Assembly (NCBI RefSeq): GCF_036924645.1
Contig: NZ_JAZHRX010000001.1
Location: forward strand, 5,359,501-5,423,500
Length of the DNA stretch: 64,000 bases
Source: Bradyrhizobium sp. AZCC 2176
GTDB lineage: Bacteria; Pseudomonadota; Alphaproteobacteria; Rhizobiales; Xanthobacteraceae
Reading direction: 5' to 3'
This document shows, piece by piece, positions 34,330 to 44,182 of the stretch. Within the stretch, counting starts at the first letter, position 1, and the number at the start of each line of letters is the position of its first letter. Under the pieces are notes generated by a model. That model saw only the letters and a program-made list of their open reading frames with translations. It was not told where the DNA came from and made no database searches. The position numbers were made by a program, and so were the translations under genes.

Positions 34330-34343
34330 AGACCAATTGGTCT
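34330..34343. promoter_or_regulatory. TetR autoregulatory operator
   Basis: AGACCAATTGGTCT is a perfect 14-bp palindrome, 11 bases upstream of the TetR start. It matches the exporter operator at 33649-33662. Position and symmetry make autorepression likely. Confidence 0.7.
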
Positions 34344-34439
34344 TTAAATCGCAAGTGACCACTTTGGTTCGTTTATTTGAAATTTTCACTGACCGTCTCT
34401 GAAGAAAACTACACTTCGGTAGTGTCGGTCCCGCGCAAA

Positions 34440-37400
34440 TCATTCGGCCGCCTGCTTGACCGGGTCGTCAGTGTCCAGATGCGCATCACGGTTAGGATTG
34501 GACGAACGGCCCCACCGCGCAACCGCGTTCGAAAGCCGGTCGAGATAGAGATAGACCACCGGCGTCGTGAACAGTGTCAGCGCCTGGCTGACGACTAGGC
34601 CGCCGACCATGGCATAACCGAGCGGCTGGCGGATTTCCGATCCGGTGCCGGTGCCGAGCATCAGCGGCACGCCGCCGAGCAGCGCCGCCATCGTCGTCAT
34701 CATGATCGGGCGGAAGCGCAACAGCGCCGCCTTGCGGATCGCGGCCTCGGGCTCGAGTTGCTCGTCGCGCTCGGCCGTGATCGCGAAATCGATCATCATG
34801 ATGCCGTTCTTCTTGACGATGCCGATCAGAAGCACGATGCCGATCAATGCGATCAGGCTGAAATCGAACCCGAACACCATCAGGATGGCGAGCGCGCCGA
34901 CCCCGGCCGACGGCAGCGTGGACAGGATCGTGATCGGGTGGATGTAGCTTTCGTAGAGGATGCCGAGGATCAGGTATACCACGACGAGGGCTGCAAAGAT
35001 CAACAGCGGCACGGTGCCGAGCGACTGCTGAAATGCCTGCGCGGTGCCCTGGAAACTCGAATTGAGGGTTGCCGGCGCGCCGAGTTCGACCATCGCCTTC
35101 TGTACCGCGTCGGTTGCCTGTCCCAACGCCACGCCCTGCGCGAGGTTGAAGCTGATCGTGATCGCCGGAAACTGGCCCTGGTGGCTGATCGACAGCGGCC
35201 GTACCGGCACGCTGGTCCAGGTGGCAAAGGTCGACAGCGGGACCTGCTCGCCAGTGGCAGGCGATTTCACATAGATCTTGTTCAGCGTGTCGAGGCTGCC
35301 CTGCAGCTCCGGCAGCACCTCGAGCACCACCTTGTAGGTGTTGAGCTGGGTAAAATACTGCGTCACCTGGCGCTGGCCGAACGCGTCATAGAGCGTATCG
35401 TCGATCAATTGCGGCTGGATGCCATAGCGCGCGGCGGTGTCGCGGTTGATCTTGAGCTCCAGCGTGGTGCCGTTGGTCTGCTGGTCGGTGGCGACGTCGC
35501 GAAGCTCCGGCAGCGTCTGCATCTTCGCCAAAATCTTCGGCGCCCATTCGTTCAACTCGCCGAGGTCGGCGTCCTGCAGCGTGAATTCGAATTGGGTTCG
35601 CGTCGGCCGCCCGCCGAGCCGCACATCCTGTGCCGCTTGCATATAGAGGCGGGCGCCTTCGACCTTCTCCAACTGGGGACGGAGGCGGGCGATAATCTGT
35701 TGCGCGGTCGCCTTGCGTTCGTCGCGCGGCTTCAGCGTGATGAACAGATTGCCGTTGTTGCCGGCGCGTCCGCTGCCGCCGATCACCATCGCGACCGAGG
35801 CCACATCCGGGTCGGCCTGCACGATCTTGCCGAGTTCTTCCTGGTGCCGCTTCATGTCGGCAAAGGAAATGTCCTGGCTGGCCTCCGAGGTGGCCGTGAT
35901 CAGGCCGTTATCCTGCTGCGGAAAGAAGCCCTTCGGGATAACGACGAAGAGGTAGACCGACAGCCCCAGCGTAGCGAAGAAGATCATCAAGGTGGTGAAC
36001 TTCCAGCGCAGCGCGAGGTCGAGGCCGCGTTCGTAGAAGCGCAGCATCGCATCGAAACCGCGCTCGCTCCATTGGTAGAAACGGCCATGCCTGGTCTCGC
36101 CACGCGCGCGCAGGAAGCGCGAGGCCATCATCGGCGTCAGCGTCAGCGATACGACCATCGAGACGAAGATGGTCATCGCCAGCGTCACGGCGAATTCGCG
36201 GAACAGCCGCCCGATGATGCCGCCCATCAGCAATAGCGGGATCAGCACCGCGACCAGCGAGATACTGATCGACATGATGGTGAAGCCGATTTCGCTGGCG
36301 CCCTTGAACGCGGCGGCCATCGGCCTCTCGCCCTCCTCGATATAGCGGGTGATGTTCTCGAGCATCACGATCGCGTCGTCGACCACGAAGCCGACGGCGA
36401 TGGTGAGCGCCATCAGCGAGAGATTGTCGAGCGTGTAGCCGAACACCCACATCAGCGCGCAGGCGCCGAGCAGCGCCAGCGGCACGGTCACCGCCGGGAT
36501 CACGGTCGCCCAGAAACTGCGCAGGAAGATGAAGATCACCATAACGACCAGCGCAATGGTCAGCAGCAGGGTGAATTGCACGTCTTCCACCGCGGCGCGG
36601 ATGGTCTGGGTGCGGTCGCTGATGACCTCGATCTTGATCGCCGGTGGAATGGCTCCGACCAGCCGCGGCAGCGTCGCCTTGATCTTGTCGACGGTCTCGA
36701 TGACGTTGGCGCCGGGCTGCTTGAAGATCACCAGGAACACGCCGCGCTTGCCGTTGGCCCAGGCCGCCTGCTTGGCGTCTTCCGGGCCGGTGACGGCCTG
36801 GCCGATATCGCGGATCCGCAACGGGCCGCCGTTGCGGTAGGCAATGATGACGTCGTTCCAGTCCTTGGAATCCGGCAACTGGTCGTTGGCGTAAATGGTG
36901 TAGGAGCGGCGCTCGCCGTCGATATTGCCCTTCGGGCTGTCGACGGTCGTGATCGCGATCTGGCTGCGCACATCTTCGAGCGACAACCCCTTGGCGACGA
37001 GTTTCGCCGGGTCGATCTGGATGCGGATCGCCGGTTTCTGCTGACCGCCGATGATGACCTGGGCAACGCCCGAGATCTGGCTGATCTGCTGTGCGAGCTG
37101 GGCGTCGACGGCGTCGCTCACGGTCGTCAGCGGCAGCGTGTCCGAGGTCGCCGACAAAAGCACGATCGGCGAATCGGCCGGGTTGACCTTGCGATAGGTC
37201 GGCGGCGAAGGGAGGTTCTTCGGCAACTGGCCGCTGGCGGCGTTGATCGCGGCCTGTACGTCGTTGGCGGCGGCGTCGATCGGGCGGTTCAGATCGAACT
37301 GGATCGTGATCGCCGCGGTGCCAAGGTAGCTGGTCGAGGTCATCTGCGCGACGCCGGGAATCTGCGCGAACTGACGCTCCAGCGGCTGCGCCACCGACGA

Positions 37401-37586
37401 GGCCATGGTTTCCGGGCTGCCGCCGGGCAAGGAGGCCGAGACCTGAATGGTCGGAAAATCGACCTGCGGGAGGGGCGCGACCGGCAGCATCGGATAGGCA
37501 ACGAGGCCGACGAACATGATCCCGGCCATCATCAGGGACGTGCCGATCGGATAGCGAATGAAGGGGGCGGAGATTCCCGCGCTCAT
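34440..37586 (-). CDS. RND multidrug efflux permease, MdtB/MdtC-like
   Basis: This 1048-residue inner-membrane HAE1-family pump has the standard twelve-helix plan: N-terminal FIRYPIGTSLMMAGIMFVG, the large periplasmic loops, the helix-4 proton-relay motif VDDAIVMLENI (two Asp, about residues 405-406), and C-terminal IVKKNGIMMIDFA. Full length is normal. It exports drugs or lipophilic compounds by proton exchange together with an adaptor and a TolC-type channel. Its ATG overlaps the adaptor stop by four bases, so the two are translationally coupled. No outer-membrane channel gene is adjacent. Confidence 0.92.
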   Translation of the reverse strand: MSAGISAPFIRYPIGTSLMMAGIMFVGLVAYPMLPVAPLPQVDFPTIQVSASLPGGSPETMASSVAQPLERQFAQIPGVAQMTSTSYLGTAAITIQFDLNRPIDAAANDVQAAINAASGQLPKNLPSPPTYRKVNPADSPIVLLSATSDTLPLTTVSDAVDAQLAQQISQISGVAQVIIGGQQKPAIRIQIDPAKLVAKGLSLEDVRSQIAITTVDSPKGNIDGERRSYTIYANDQLPDSKDWNDVIIAYRNGGPLRIRDIGQAVTGPEDAKQAAWANGKRGVFLVIFKQPGANVIETVDKIKATLPRLVGAIPPAIKIEVISDRTQTIRAAVEDVQFTLLLTIALVVMVIFIFLRSFWATVIPAVTVPLALLGACALMWVFGYTLDNLSLMALTIAVGFVVDDAIVMLENITRYIEEGERPMAAAFKGASEIGFTIMSISISLVAVLIPLLLMGGIIGRLFREFAVTLAMTIFVSMVVSLTLTPMMASRFLRARGETRHGRFYQWSERGFDAMLRFYERGLDLALRWKFTTLMIFFATLGLSVYLFVVIPKGFFPQQDNGLITATSEASQDISFADMKRHQEELGKIVQADPDVASVAMVIGGSGRAGNNGNLFITLKPRDERKATAQQIIARLRPQLEKVEGARLYMQAAQDVRLGGRPTRTQFEFTLQDADLGELNEWAPKILAKMQTLPELRDVATDQQTNGTTLELKINRDTAARYGIQPQLIDDTLYDAFGQRQVTQYFTQLNTYKVVLEVLPELQGSLDTLNKIYVKSPATGEQVPLSTFATWTSVPVRPLSISHQGQFPAITISFNLAQGVALGQATDAVQKAMVELGAPATLNSSFQGTAQAFQQSLGTVPLLIFAALVVVYLILGILYESYIHPITILSTLPSAGVGALAILMVFGFDFSLIALIGIVLLIGIVKKNGIMMIDFAITAERDEQLEPEAAIRKAALLRFRPIMMTTMAALLGGVPLMLGTGTGSEIRQPLGYAMVGGLVVSQALTLFTTPVVYLYLDRLSNAVARWGRSSNPNRDAHLDTDDPVKQAAE

Positions 37587-38755
37587 TCGCTGCTCACCTT
37601 GGCCTGAGCCTGATCCGAGCTGGCGACCGCCGTCGTCACCAGCGTACCCGGCTGGACCTTGAACTGGCCCGCCGTAATCACCTGCTCGCCGGGCGAAAGG
37701 CCCTCATCGACCACGGAGCGACCGTCGATTGCGCGCGCCACCCTGATCTTGCGGAGTTCGGCCTTGTTCTCCTTGTTGACCACGTAGGCATACAGACCAT
37801 TGGGGCCATGCTGAACGGCATCGTCGGGAATGACGGTGGCATCCTTCAGCGTCGCAATGAGCAGCCGGGTCGAAACCGACTGGCCCGGCCACAGCGCGTG
37901 ATCCGCGTTGTCGAACACGGCCTTGAGCCTGACGGTGCCGCTCGACGTGTCGACCTGGTTGTTGATCAGCGAAAGCGTGCCGGTCGAAAGCACCCGCTTG
38001 CCGTCGGTGGAGAGCGCGATCGTTTTGGGAGAGCCAGCGGCGAGCGCGGCCTTGATAGAAGGCAACTGGTCTTCCGGCGCGGTAAAGATCACCGCGATCG
38101 GCTCGATCTGGGCGATGCTGACGATGCCGGTCTGGGTCGCGGCATTGACGATGTTGCCGACGTCGACCTGGCGCAGGCCGGCAATGCCGGAGAACGGCGC
38201 CTTGACGGTAGCGTAATCGAGTTGCGTCTGCGTGTTGGCGATTGCTGCATCGTCGCCGGCCACTTGCGCCGTCAGTTGTGCGACCAAAGCTCGCTGGGTA
38301 TCCGTTTGCTGGCGGGTCGCGAACTCACCAAGCCGGGTGGAGCGCTGCAGGTCGAGGTTGGCATTGGCGAGATTGGCTTGGTCCTGCGCCTTCTTCGCCT
38401 TGGCCTGATCGAGGGCTGCCTGGAACGGCCGCGGATCGATCTCGACCAGCGTATCGCCTTCCTTGACGAACTGCCCTTCCTGAAACGCGATCCGGTTGAT
38501 CTGACCGTCGACGCGGGTGCGGACCACGACGGTGTTGAAGCCTTGCACAGTGCCGAGGCCGGTCAGATAGACCGGAAAATCGGCCGTTTCGACCGCGGTA
38601 ATCCGCACGGGGACGGCGGCGCGGGCAGGAGCGCGCTTCTGAGCTTCAGCCTGCGCCTGATGATTCTCGCCGTGGAATCGCTGCCAGCCAAAAAGCCCGA
38701 GCGCGGCGATCGCTGCGACCAGCAAGACCCAACTGACGGTGCGTGACCTCGACAT
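37583..38755 (-). CDS. RND efflux periplasmic adaptor, MdtA-like
   Basis: This 390-residue membrane fusion protein has an N-terminal membrane anchor (about residues 7-22), a split lipoyl domain (GLGTVQGFNTVVVRTRVDG near 70 and VKAPFSGIAGL near 190), an alpha-hairpin between them (about 115-170) and beta-barrel and membrane-proximal domains. It links the RND permease to an outer-membrane channel. It is the first gene of a two-gene operon with the permease. Confidence 0.92.
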   Translation of the reverse strand: MSRSRTVSWVLLVAAIAALGLFGWQRFHGENHQAQAEAQKRAPARAAVPVRITAVETADFPVYLTGLGTVQGFNTVVVRTRVDGQINRIAFQEGQFVKEGDTLVEIDPRPFQAALDQAKAKKAQDQANLANANLDLQRSTRLGEFATRQQTDTQRALVAQLTAQVAGDDAAIANTQTQLDYATVKAPFSGIAGLRQVDVGNIVNAATQTGIVSIAQIEPIAVIFTAPEDQLPSIKAALAAGSPKTIALSTDGKRVLSTGTLSLINNQVDTSSGTVRLKAVFDNADHALWPGQSVSTRLLIATLKDATVIPDDAVQHGPNGLYAYVVNKENKAELRKIRVARAIDGRSVVDEGLSPGEQVITAGQFKVQPGTLVTTAVASSDQAQAKVSSE

Positions 38756-39024
38756 GCCGACCTACGCGTTAGGAAAAACAGGCAATAGTGCCCGGAACGG
38801 TTCCCAGCACACACAGATATAGTCTGCGCGCCCTCGGGACGTACACGCACGAGCGCTTGAGGAATCCTAAACAATTGGAAAGGTTCAAGCCGCCGCCTCA
38901 TGCGAGGATCGCCGGCAACCCCGATGCCGCCCGCGATTTCGTCCGCATCATCCGGCCGGTTGAAACCTGGATCGAAGTCGTCCATATCGCGCCCACCAAG
39001 GCTTGCGGAAACCGGGGGTGCAGG

Positions 39025-39267
39025 ATGGACGAGCTGAACGGACGCATAATGGCGTGCCAAATTCTGATCACGGGACTGATTGCGCGTGTCGCGAACGATT
39101 CGCCCGACCCCTTGCGATTCCTCACCGACTTTCGCGACGAGATCAAAGCTGTCGTGAAGGGCGTCAACATCGCCGGCATGGACAACACCGATCGAGTCCG
39201 CCAAGTCGCGCAATCGACGGTCGACGAATTGTTTTCGCTGATGAAGCCGCCGAGCAGCGATGAATAG
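39025..39267 (+). CDS. 80-residue protein of unknown function
   Basis: This small, probably helical cytosolic protein (MDELNGRIMACQILITGLIA...) has no membrane segment long enough to be convincing. GGGGGTG lies a few bases before ATG 39025; the longer frame opening at 38788 has no such support. It lies in the divergent space between the RND adaptor and the iron-uptake operon. I recognise no domain; similar short proteins are, as I recall, conserved in Bradyrhizobium. Confidence 0.6.
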   Translation: MDELNGRIMACQILITGLIARVANDSPDPLRFLTDFRDEIKAVVKGVNIAGMDNTDRVRQVAQSTVDELFSLMKPPSSDE

Positions 39268-39320
39268 TGTGAAAATGAAAATGCAACTTGTGCCTGATTT
39301 TAGGGCATTTCTTGCATCTC

Positions 39321-39337
39321 TTTAGAACGCTTACAAA
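39321..39337. promoter_or_regulatory. Irr box (ICE-like), upstream copy
   Basis: TTTAGAACGCTTACAAA matches the iron control element pattern TTTAGAA-N3-TTCTAAA at all but two positions. It lies upstream of the siderophore receptor gene. Irr, the iron- and heme-responsive regulator of Rhizobiales, binds such sites. Confidence 0.6.
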
Positions 39338-39343
39338 GTAAAT

Positions 39344-39360
39344 TTTAGAACCATTTCAAA
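39344..39360. promoter_or_regulatory. Irr box (ICE-like), downstream copy
   Basis: TTTAGAACCATTTCAAA repeats the left half-site TTTAGAA exactly and matches TTCTAAA less well on the right. Its start is 23 bases after that of the first copy, about two helical turns, so two Irr dimers could sit on the same face of the DNA. Confidence 0.55.
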
Positions 39361-39510
39361 CTATAGATTAGAATCGTTGTGATCTGCACGGATTCAACCG
39401 GAGTGTTGCCCCGATCGCGTTGACCCAAAAATTTTCGCTCGGTACTGACCGGGCGGGACCATTCGCCGCATGTCGATTTGCCGCGAATTGAAATGGATCA
39501 GGGGCACGTA

Positions 39511-42021
39511 ATGAATTTTGCAAAAGCGCCGAGGTCGCTTCGTCTTGAGGCGGCGGCTAGCTCGCTCGGCCACACGGTTGAAAACAATTCCGGCAAGAAG
39601 GTTTCCGCCGTTGCGGGCCTCATTGCGGTCGCGTCGTTTTCCGGCGCTGAAGCGCAGCAATCCAACCTTCCGCCGGTGACGGTCGATGCCCCGGTCGCTC
39701 GCCCACGTCCTGCTGCGTCAAAACCTTCGCCGGACCAGCTCCGCGCCCGCAGCGCGCTGCGTCGCGCCGCCCGCCGCGCACAGCCGGCGCAGGTCGCCGC
39801 GGTGCCGTTTCCCAATGCGGGGAGCCTTGCCGCCGATCGCAACCCGTATGCGGACGCCGCGGCGCCCTACAAGGTCGACCGCGTGCAGGCGTCAGGCAAG
39901 TTTCCCGAGCCGCTATTGAACACGCCGAAGACGGTGACGGTGCTGAGCAAAGAGGTGCTTGCCGACCAGAACGCCACTACGCTGAAGCAGGCGGTGTTGA
40001 ACACGGCCGGCGTCACGCTCGGTACAGGCGAGGGCGGCAATGCCTTTGGCGACCGCTTCTTCATACGCGGCTTCGACGCCCGCAACGACGTCTTCCTCGA
40101 TGGCGTCCGCGATGCCGGCGTCAGCGTTCGCGAGAATTTCTTCACCGAGCAAGTCGAAATTCTGCGCGGACCGGCCTCGTCCTTCGCGGGGCGCGGCACG
40201 ACCGGCGGCGCGATCAACATCGTAAGCAAGCAGGCGTCCACCGAGAAGAGCTTCTACAACATGGACACCACGTTCGGCACCGACCACACCAAGCGGGTCG
40301 TGCTCGACGTCAACCAGGTCATCAGCCCGACATTGGCGGTTCGCGCAGGCGGCCTATTCCAGGACGCGGGCGTCGCCGGTCGCAACTACATCAAGGACGA
40401 TCGCGACGGCGGATTTATCGCGGCGAAGTGGACGCCGCTCGATACCGTCAAGCTGTACGCGAACTACATTCACACCAATCTGCATGGTTTGCCTGATTTC
40501 GGTGTGCCGTATTACCGGCCAGGATCGCCTGCGCCTGGCAACCGGTACAGCAGCACGGCGGGCGGCCCGTACACCGATTTCGGCGTCAACCGGAATACGT
40601 TTTATGGACTGGTGAACCGCGACTACTACAGCATCAAGCAGGATATCGGCACCGTCGGCGGCGAGCTCGCGATCACCCCTGATCTGACGGTGAGCAACAA
40701 GACCCGCTTCCAGCGTTCGGTGCTCGACTACATCGGCACGCTGCCCGAGGGGCCGAACGCTGCGGCGGGCACGGTGAGCCTCAATCCGCAGAGCCGCTAT
40801 CAGGTGACCGAAAATATCGCCAACCAGACCGAGGCGACCTACAAGTTTGCTGTCGGTGGCTGGAAGAATACCGTGACAGGTGGTGTCGAGATTTCGCGCG
40901 AGATCGCCAGCATCGACAAGTATGCCGGGCTTAGTTCGGAACAGCTTACGGGCGGCATGGCCAGCGGCTCAATCACCGGCGCCAATGTATTCGCGCCGCA
41001 GTTTACGTTTGCCAATGTCGGCACAAATCCGACCTGGGCAGGGCTGCCGACCAAAATCGCCATCGACACCACGAGCGGCTATCTGATCGACACCGCCAAC
41101 TACAATGATCTCGTCATCCTGAACGGCGGCATTCGCTACGACGATTACAACATCAAGGCCGCCGGGTTTGGCACGCAGAATGGGGTGCCGAACGTCTGGA
41201 ACAACCAGGAACAGCATCACGGCCTGCCGAATTTCAACCTCGGTATTGTGCTCAAGCCGATGCCGATCGCGAGCGTCTATGCGGCGTACGCGACGTCTTC
41301 TAATCCGGTAGGCGCCGAATTCGACGGCACCAGCGTGCAGTATGGTGGACTGGCACCGTCGCTGAACGGCAATCCCAATCAGATCTTCGGACCGGAAAAG
41401 AACAAGGCAGCCGAAATCGGTACCAAATGGGAGCTGTTCGACCGGCACTTGTTGCTAACCGCGGCTCTGTTCCAGACTGAAAAGGATAACGCCCGGGAAT
41501 CGCGGACGGTAAGTGGCGTATCCCAGATCACGGCCGGCGCAGCCTACCGCATCCAGGGCATCGATCTCGGTGTTGGCGGCAAGATCACGGACAAATGGAG
41601 CGTGTTCGGTGGTCTGGTGCTGATGAAGTCGGAAGTGACGAAATCCCTCATTCCGTCGCCGCAGCCGTTGCTGTTCCCGACCAACGTCGGACTGAAGCTG
41701 GCCAACGTCGCGCACCAGTCGTTCAGCCTGTTGAGCAAATATCAGCTCACTGATGTCTGGGAGATCGGCGCGCAGGCGGTGTATCGCTCCAAGATGTATG
41801 GCGGCACCTTCCTTGCCGCCAACCAGGGGACGGAACTGCCGAGCTACTGGCGGTTCGACGCCTTCGTGGAAGCGAAGGTCGACAAGAACTGGACCGCCAA
41901 ACTGTTCGTCGCCAACATCACCAACAAGCTCTACTACGATGCGCTGTATCAGAGCGCGACCCCGTTCGTGTTCGTGGCGCCGGGGCGTAGCGTGAGCATG
42001 GTGCTCTCGGCCAGGTTCTGA
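39511..42021 (+). CDS. TonB-dependent ferric-siderophore receptor
   Basis: This outer-membrane receptor of about 836 residues has a signal region with a long N-terminal part (hydrophobic [13 protein letters not shown], about residues 34-48), a Pro/Ala/Arg-rich linker, the plug domain (about 115-240, with [29 protein letters not shown] and [23 protein letters not shown]), and a 22-strand barrel ending in aromatic F at ARF. It resembles the FhuE/FcuA hydroxamate or catecholate siderophore group. ATG 39511 has GGGG six bases before it. It heads an operon with piuC-like, exbB, exbD and tonB, behind two Irr-like boxes. Confidence 0.9.
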   Translation: MNFAKAPRSLRLEAAASSLGHTVENNSGKKVSAVAGLIAVASFSGAEAQQSNLPPVTVDAPVARPRPAASKPSPDQLRARSALRRAARRAQPAQVAAVPFPNAGSLAADRNPYADAAAPYKVDRVQASGKFPEPLLNTPKTVTVLSKEVLADQNATTLKQAVLNTAGVTLGTGEGGNAFGDRFFIRGFDARNDVFLDGVRDAGVSVRENFFTEQVEILRGPASSFAGRGTTGGAINIVSKQASTEKSFYNMDTTFGTDHTKRVVLDVNQVISPTLAVRAGGLFQDAGVAGRNYIKDDRDGGFIAAKWTPLDTVKLYANYIHTNLHGLPDFGVPYYRPGSPAPGNRYSSTAGGPYTDFGVNRNTFYGLVNRDYYSIKQDIGTVGGELAITPDLTVSNKTRFQRSVLDYIGTLPEGPNAAAGTVSLNPQSRYQVTENIANQTEATYKFAVGGWKNTVTGGVEISREIASIDKYAGLSSEQLTGGMASGSITGANVFAPQFTFANVGTNPTWAGLPTKIAIDTTSGYLIDTANYNDLVILNGGIRYDDYNIKAAGFGTQNGVPNVWNNQEQHHGLPNFNLGIVLKPMPIASVYAAYATSSNPVGAEFDGTSVQYGGLAPSLNGNPNQIFGPEKNKAAEIGTKWELFDRHLLLTAALFQTEKDNARESRTVSGVSQITAGAAYRIQGIDLGVGGKITDKWSVFGGLVLMKSEVTKSLIPSPQPLLFPTNVGLKLANVAHQSFSLLSKYQLTDVWEIGAQAVYRSKMYGGTFLAANQGTELPSYWRFDAFVEAKVDKNWTAKLFVANITNKLYYDALYQSATPFVFVAPGRSVSMVLSARF

Positions 42022-42044
42022 CCGAGCGAGCGAATGCGTATGAC

Positions 42045-42734
42045 ATGCTGATCTGCGTTCCCAACGTGCTGAGCAAAGATGATGTGGCGGATTTCCGCCA
42101 CATCATGGATGCCTCCGCCTGGGAGGACGGCCGCTCCACCGCGGGGGCGCAGTCGGCAATGGTCAAGCGCAACGAGCAGCTTCCGCCGGACAGCGAGGTT
42201 GCGCGCACGCTCGGCAACCGCGTGCTTTCGGCGCTGACCGCCAGCCCGAGATTCATCTCGGCTGCGATCCCGCTGCAGATATTCCCGCCGCTATTTAATC
42301 GCTACGTGGCCTCCGGCGGGCACCATTTCGGCCTCCATGTCGACAACGCGGTGAGGGGAGATCGTCTCACCGGCAAGCGGATCCGGACCGACCTGTCGGT
42401 GACGCTGTTTCTGTCGGAGCCGGACGAGTATGACGGGGGCGAGCTGGTGGTCGAGGATCTCTACGGTTCCCACGAAATCAAGCTCGCGGCCGGGGACCTC
42501 GTGCTTTATCCTGCGTCTAGTTTGCATCTGGTCACGCCGGTCACACGAGGTATGCGTGTGGCATCTTTTTTCTGGCTGCAGAGCATGGTACGGGATGCGC
42601 ACGCCCGCAGCCTGATCTTCGATCTCGATAGCTCGATTCAGGCCCTGGTGGAGCGGCTTGGGCGAGACGACCCTGAAACGGTCAAATTGACCGGTATCTA
42701 TCACAACCTGATCCGCTACTGGGCCGAAGTATGA
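42045..42734 (+). CDS. PiuC/YbiX-type Fe(II)/2-oxoglutarate dioxygenase
   Basis: This 229-residue PKHD-type hydroxylase has a 2-His-1-carboxylate iron site: HxD in [11 protein letters not shown] (about residues 97-99) and the distal His in [12 protein letters not shown] (about 160), with Arg for 2-oxoglutarate following. PiuC homologues sit beside TonB siderophore receptors in many bacteria and may modify the siderophore or receptor; the true substrate is not known. It overlaps exbB by four bases (ATGA). Confidence 0.9.
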   Translation: MLICVPNVLSKDDVADFRHIMDASAWEDGRSTAGAQSAMVKRNEQLPPDSEVARTLGNRVLSALTASPRFISAAIPLQIFPPLFNRYVASGGHHFGLHVDNAVRGDRLTGKRIRTDLSVTLFLSEPDEYDGGELVVEDLYGSHEIKLAAGDLVLYPASSLHLVTPVTRGMRVASFFWLQSMVRDAHARSLIFDLDSSIQALVERLGRDDPETVKLTGIYHNLIRYWAEV

Positions 42735-43708
42735 AGAACATGTCTCTCTCTCGCGTGACGACATTTGCTGTGATTGCGGCGCTGGCGATGCTGTCGCTGG
42801 CGGCGCCGTCGTCGGCCCAACAGGGCACGGCTCCCGCAGCCCCAACCGTGGTCCAGCAGGCGCCTGCCGTTTCGCAAGCCCCAGCCGCGCCTAACCAGGT
42901 AACGCAGCCGGCCCAGCCGACCGCGACCGCTGCACCGGCGGCACCTTCGGACGTGGCCGCCGCGCCGGCTGAGCGCGAGGGTAAATTGCTGAAAACGGCG
43001 GCCGCCGAACTCAAGGAATTGTCGCCGTGGACGATGTTCAAGTCGGCCGACGTGGTGGTCAAGGCAGTCATGATCGGCCTTGCCTTTGCGTCGCTGGTGA
43101 CCTGGACCATCTTCATCGCCAAGATGATCGAGCTGACCGTCGTTCAGGGCAAGGTGCGCTCGGCGCTGGCCAAGATCGCCGACGCACGGTCACTGGCGGA
43201 AGCGCAGTTCGCGCTGGGCTCCAAGGGCAGTGTGCTGGCATCCTTCCTTGCGGCGGCGATGCGTGAGGCGCGGCTGTCGGCGGGCATATCGAGCGACGCC
43301 GGCATCAAGGAGCGCGCCGCGTCGAGCTTTAGCGAAATCGTGCGCGCCGAGGCGCGGCGGATCCGGCTCGGCATGGGCCTATTGGCAACCATCGGCGCGA
43401 CGTCGCCCTTTGTCGGACTGTTCGGCACCGTCTGGGGCATCATGAATAGTTTTATCGGCATTTCGAAATCGCAGACCACCAACCTCGCCGTGGTGGCGCC
43501 CGGCATCGCCGAGGCGCTGCTCGCCACCGCGATCGGTCTGGTTGCGGCAATCCCCGCCGTCATCATCTACAATCACTTCGCGCGGGTTACCAAAGGCTAC
43601 CTGGAACTGGTCAATCGTGCGTCGGGCGCCGCGGGGCGGCTATTGTCGCGCGATCTCGACCGCACCCATGTCAGCGGCGGGCAGCGCGCCCGCGGGGCAG
43701 CGGAGTAG
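42731..43708 (+). CDS. exbB: ExbB, TonB-system energiser
   Basis: This 325-residue inner-membrane MotA/TolQ/ExbB-family protein has a signal-like N-terminus, then a long Pro/Ala/Gln-rich periplasmic stretch (about residues 35-85), and the conserved core of three helices from about residue 105 with [23 protein letters not shown] and [23 protein letters not shown]. The Ala/Pro extension is typical of alphaproteobacterial ExbB. With ExbD it uses the proton gradient to drive TonB. It is coupled to the upstream piuC-like gene. Confidence 0.93.
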   Translation: MKNMSLSRVTTFAVIAALAMLSLAAPSSAQQGTAPAAPTVVQQAPAVSQAPAAPNQVTQPAQPTATAAPAAPSDVAAAPAEREGKLLKTAAAELKELSPWTMFKSADVVVKAVMIGLAFASLVTWTIFIAKMIELTVVQGKVRSALAKIADARSLAEAQFALGSKGSVLASFLAAAMREARLSAGISSDAGIKERAASSFSEIVRAEARRIRLGMGLLATIGATSPFVGLFGTVWGIMNSFIGISKSQTTNLAVVAPGIAEALLATAIGLVAAIPAVIIYNHFARVTKGYLELVNRASGAAGRLLSRDLDRTHVSGGQRARGAAE

Positions 43709-43711
43709 GCG

Positions 43712-44182
43712 ATGGGCGCATCGATCGCAGAAAATGATCTCGATGACGACGGCGATTTCGCAGAAGCGCACGAGATCAATGTCACGCCGTTCATCGACGT
43801 CATTCTCGTCCTGCTGATCATCTTCATGGTCGCGGCGCCGTTGTCGACTGTTGACCTGCCGATCGACCTGCCGACTTCGACCGCCACCCCGCAGAAGAAG
43901 CCGGACAAGCCGACCTATGTCAGCATCAAGCCGGATCTCTCGGTTGCGATCGGAGAGAACATGGTCAAGCGCGTCGACCTGGTGCGCTCGCTCGATGGGA
44001 TGGCCGATGCCAGCAAGGAGCGCCACATTTTCCTGCGCGCCGACCGCGCGGTACCCTATGGCGAGTTGATGGACGTTCTCGAAATCCTCCGCGCCGGCGG
44101 CTATTCCAAGATCAAGCTGGTGGCGCTCGAAGGCGTTCCAGATGGAGCGGCGTCGCAAGCGGCGGCGCCGGCAAAGCCTTGA
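43712..44182 (+). CDS. exbD: ExbD, TonB-system proton channel subunit
   Basis: This 156-residue protein has a short cytoplasmic start (EINVTPFIDVILVLLIIFMV, with the essential membrane Asp about residue 30), one transmembrane helix and a periplasmic domain. It partners ExbB. GGAG lies upstream of ATG 43712, three bases after exbB ends. Its TGA stop overlaps the TTG start of tonB. Confidence 0.93.
   Translation: MGASIAENDLDDDGDFAEAHEINVTPFIDVILVLLIIFMVAAPLSTVDLPIDLPTSTATPQKKPDKPTYVSIKPDLSVAIGENMVKRVDLVRSLDGMADASKERHIFLRADRAVPYGELMDVLEILRAGGYSKIKLVALEGVPDGAASQAAAPAKP

Noticed and set aside
34411..34425. Terminator after the RND permease gene
   Set aside because: ACACT/AGTGT is a 5-bp stem with a weak T-run on the minus strand; too weak to list as a feature.
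32332..34430. Integrative element inserted at tRNA-Gln
   Set aside because: The extra genes lie on the 5' side of the tRNA, while classical integration uses the 3' end. No integrase or duplicated attachment sequence is seen.
39367..39383. Third Irr box after the two called copies
   Set aside because: ATTAGAATCGTTGTGAT matches the left half loosely and the right half poorly, so I do not count it.
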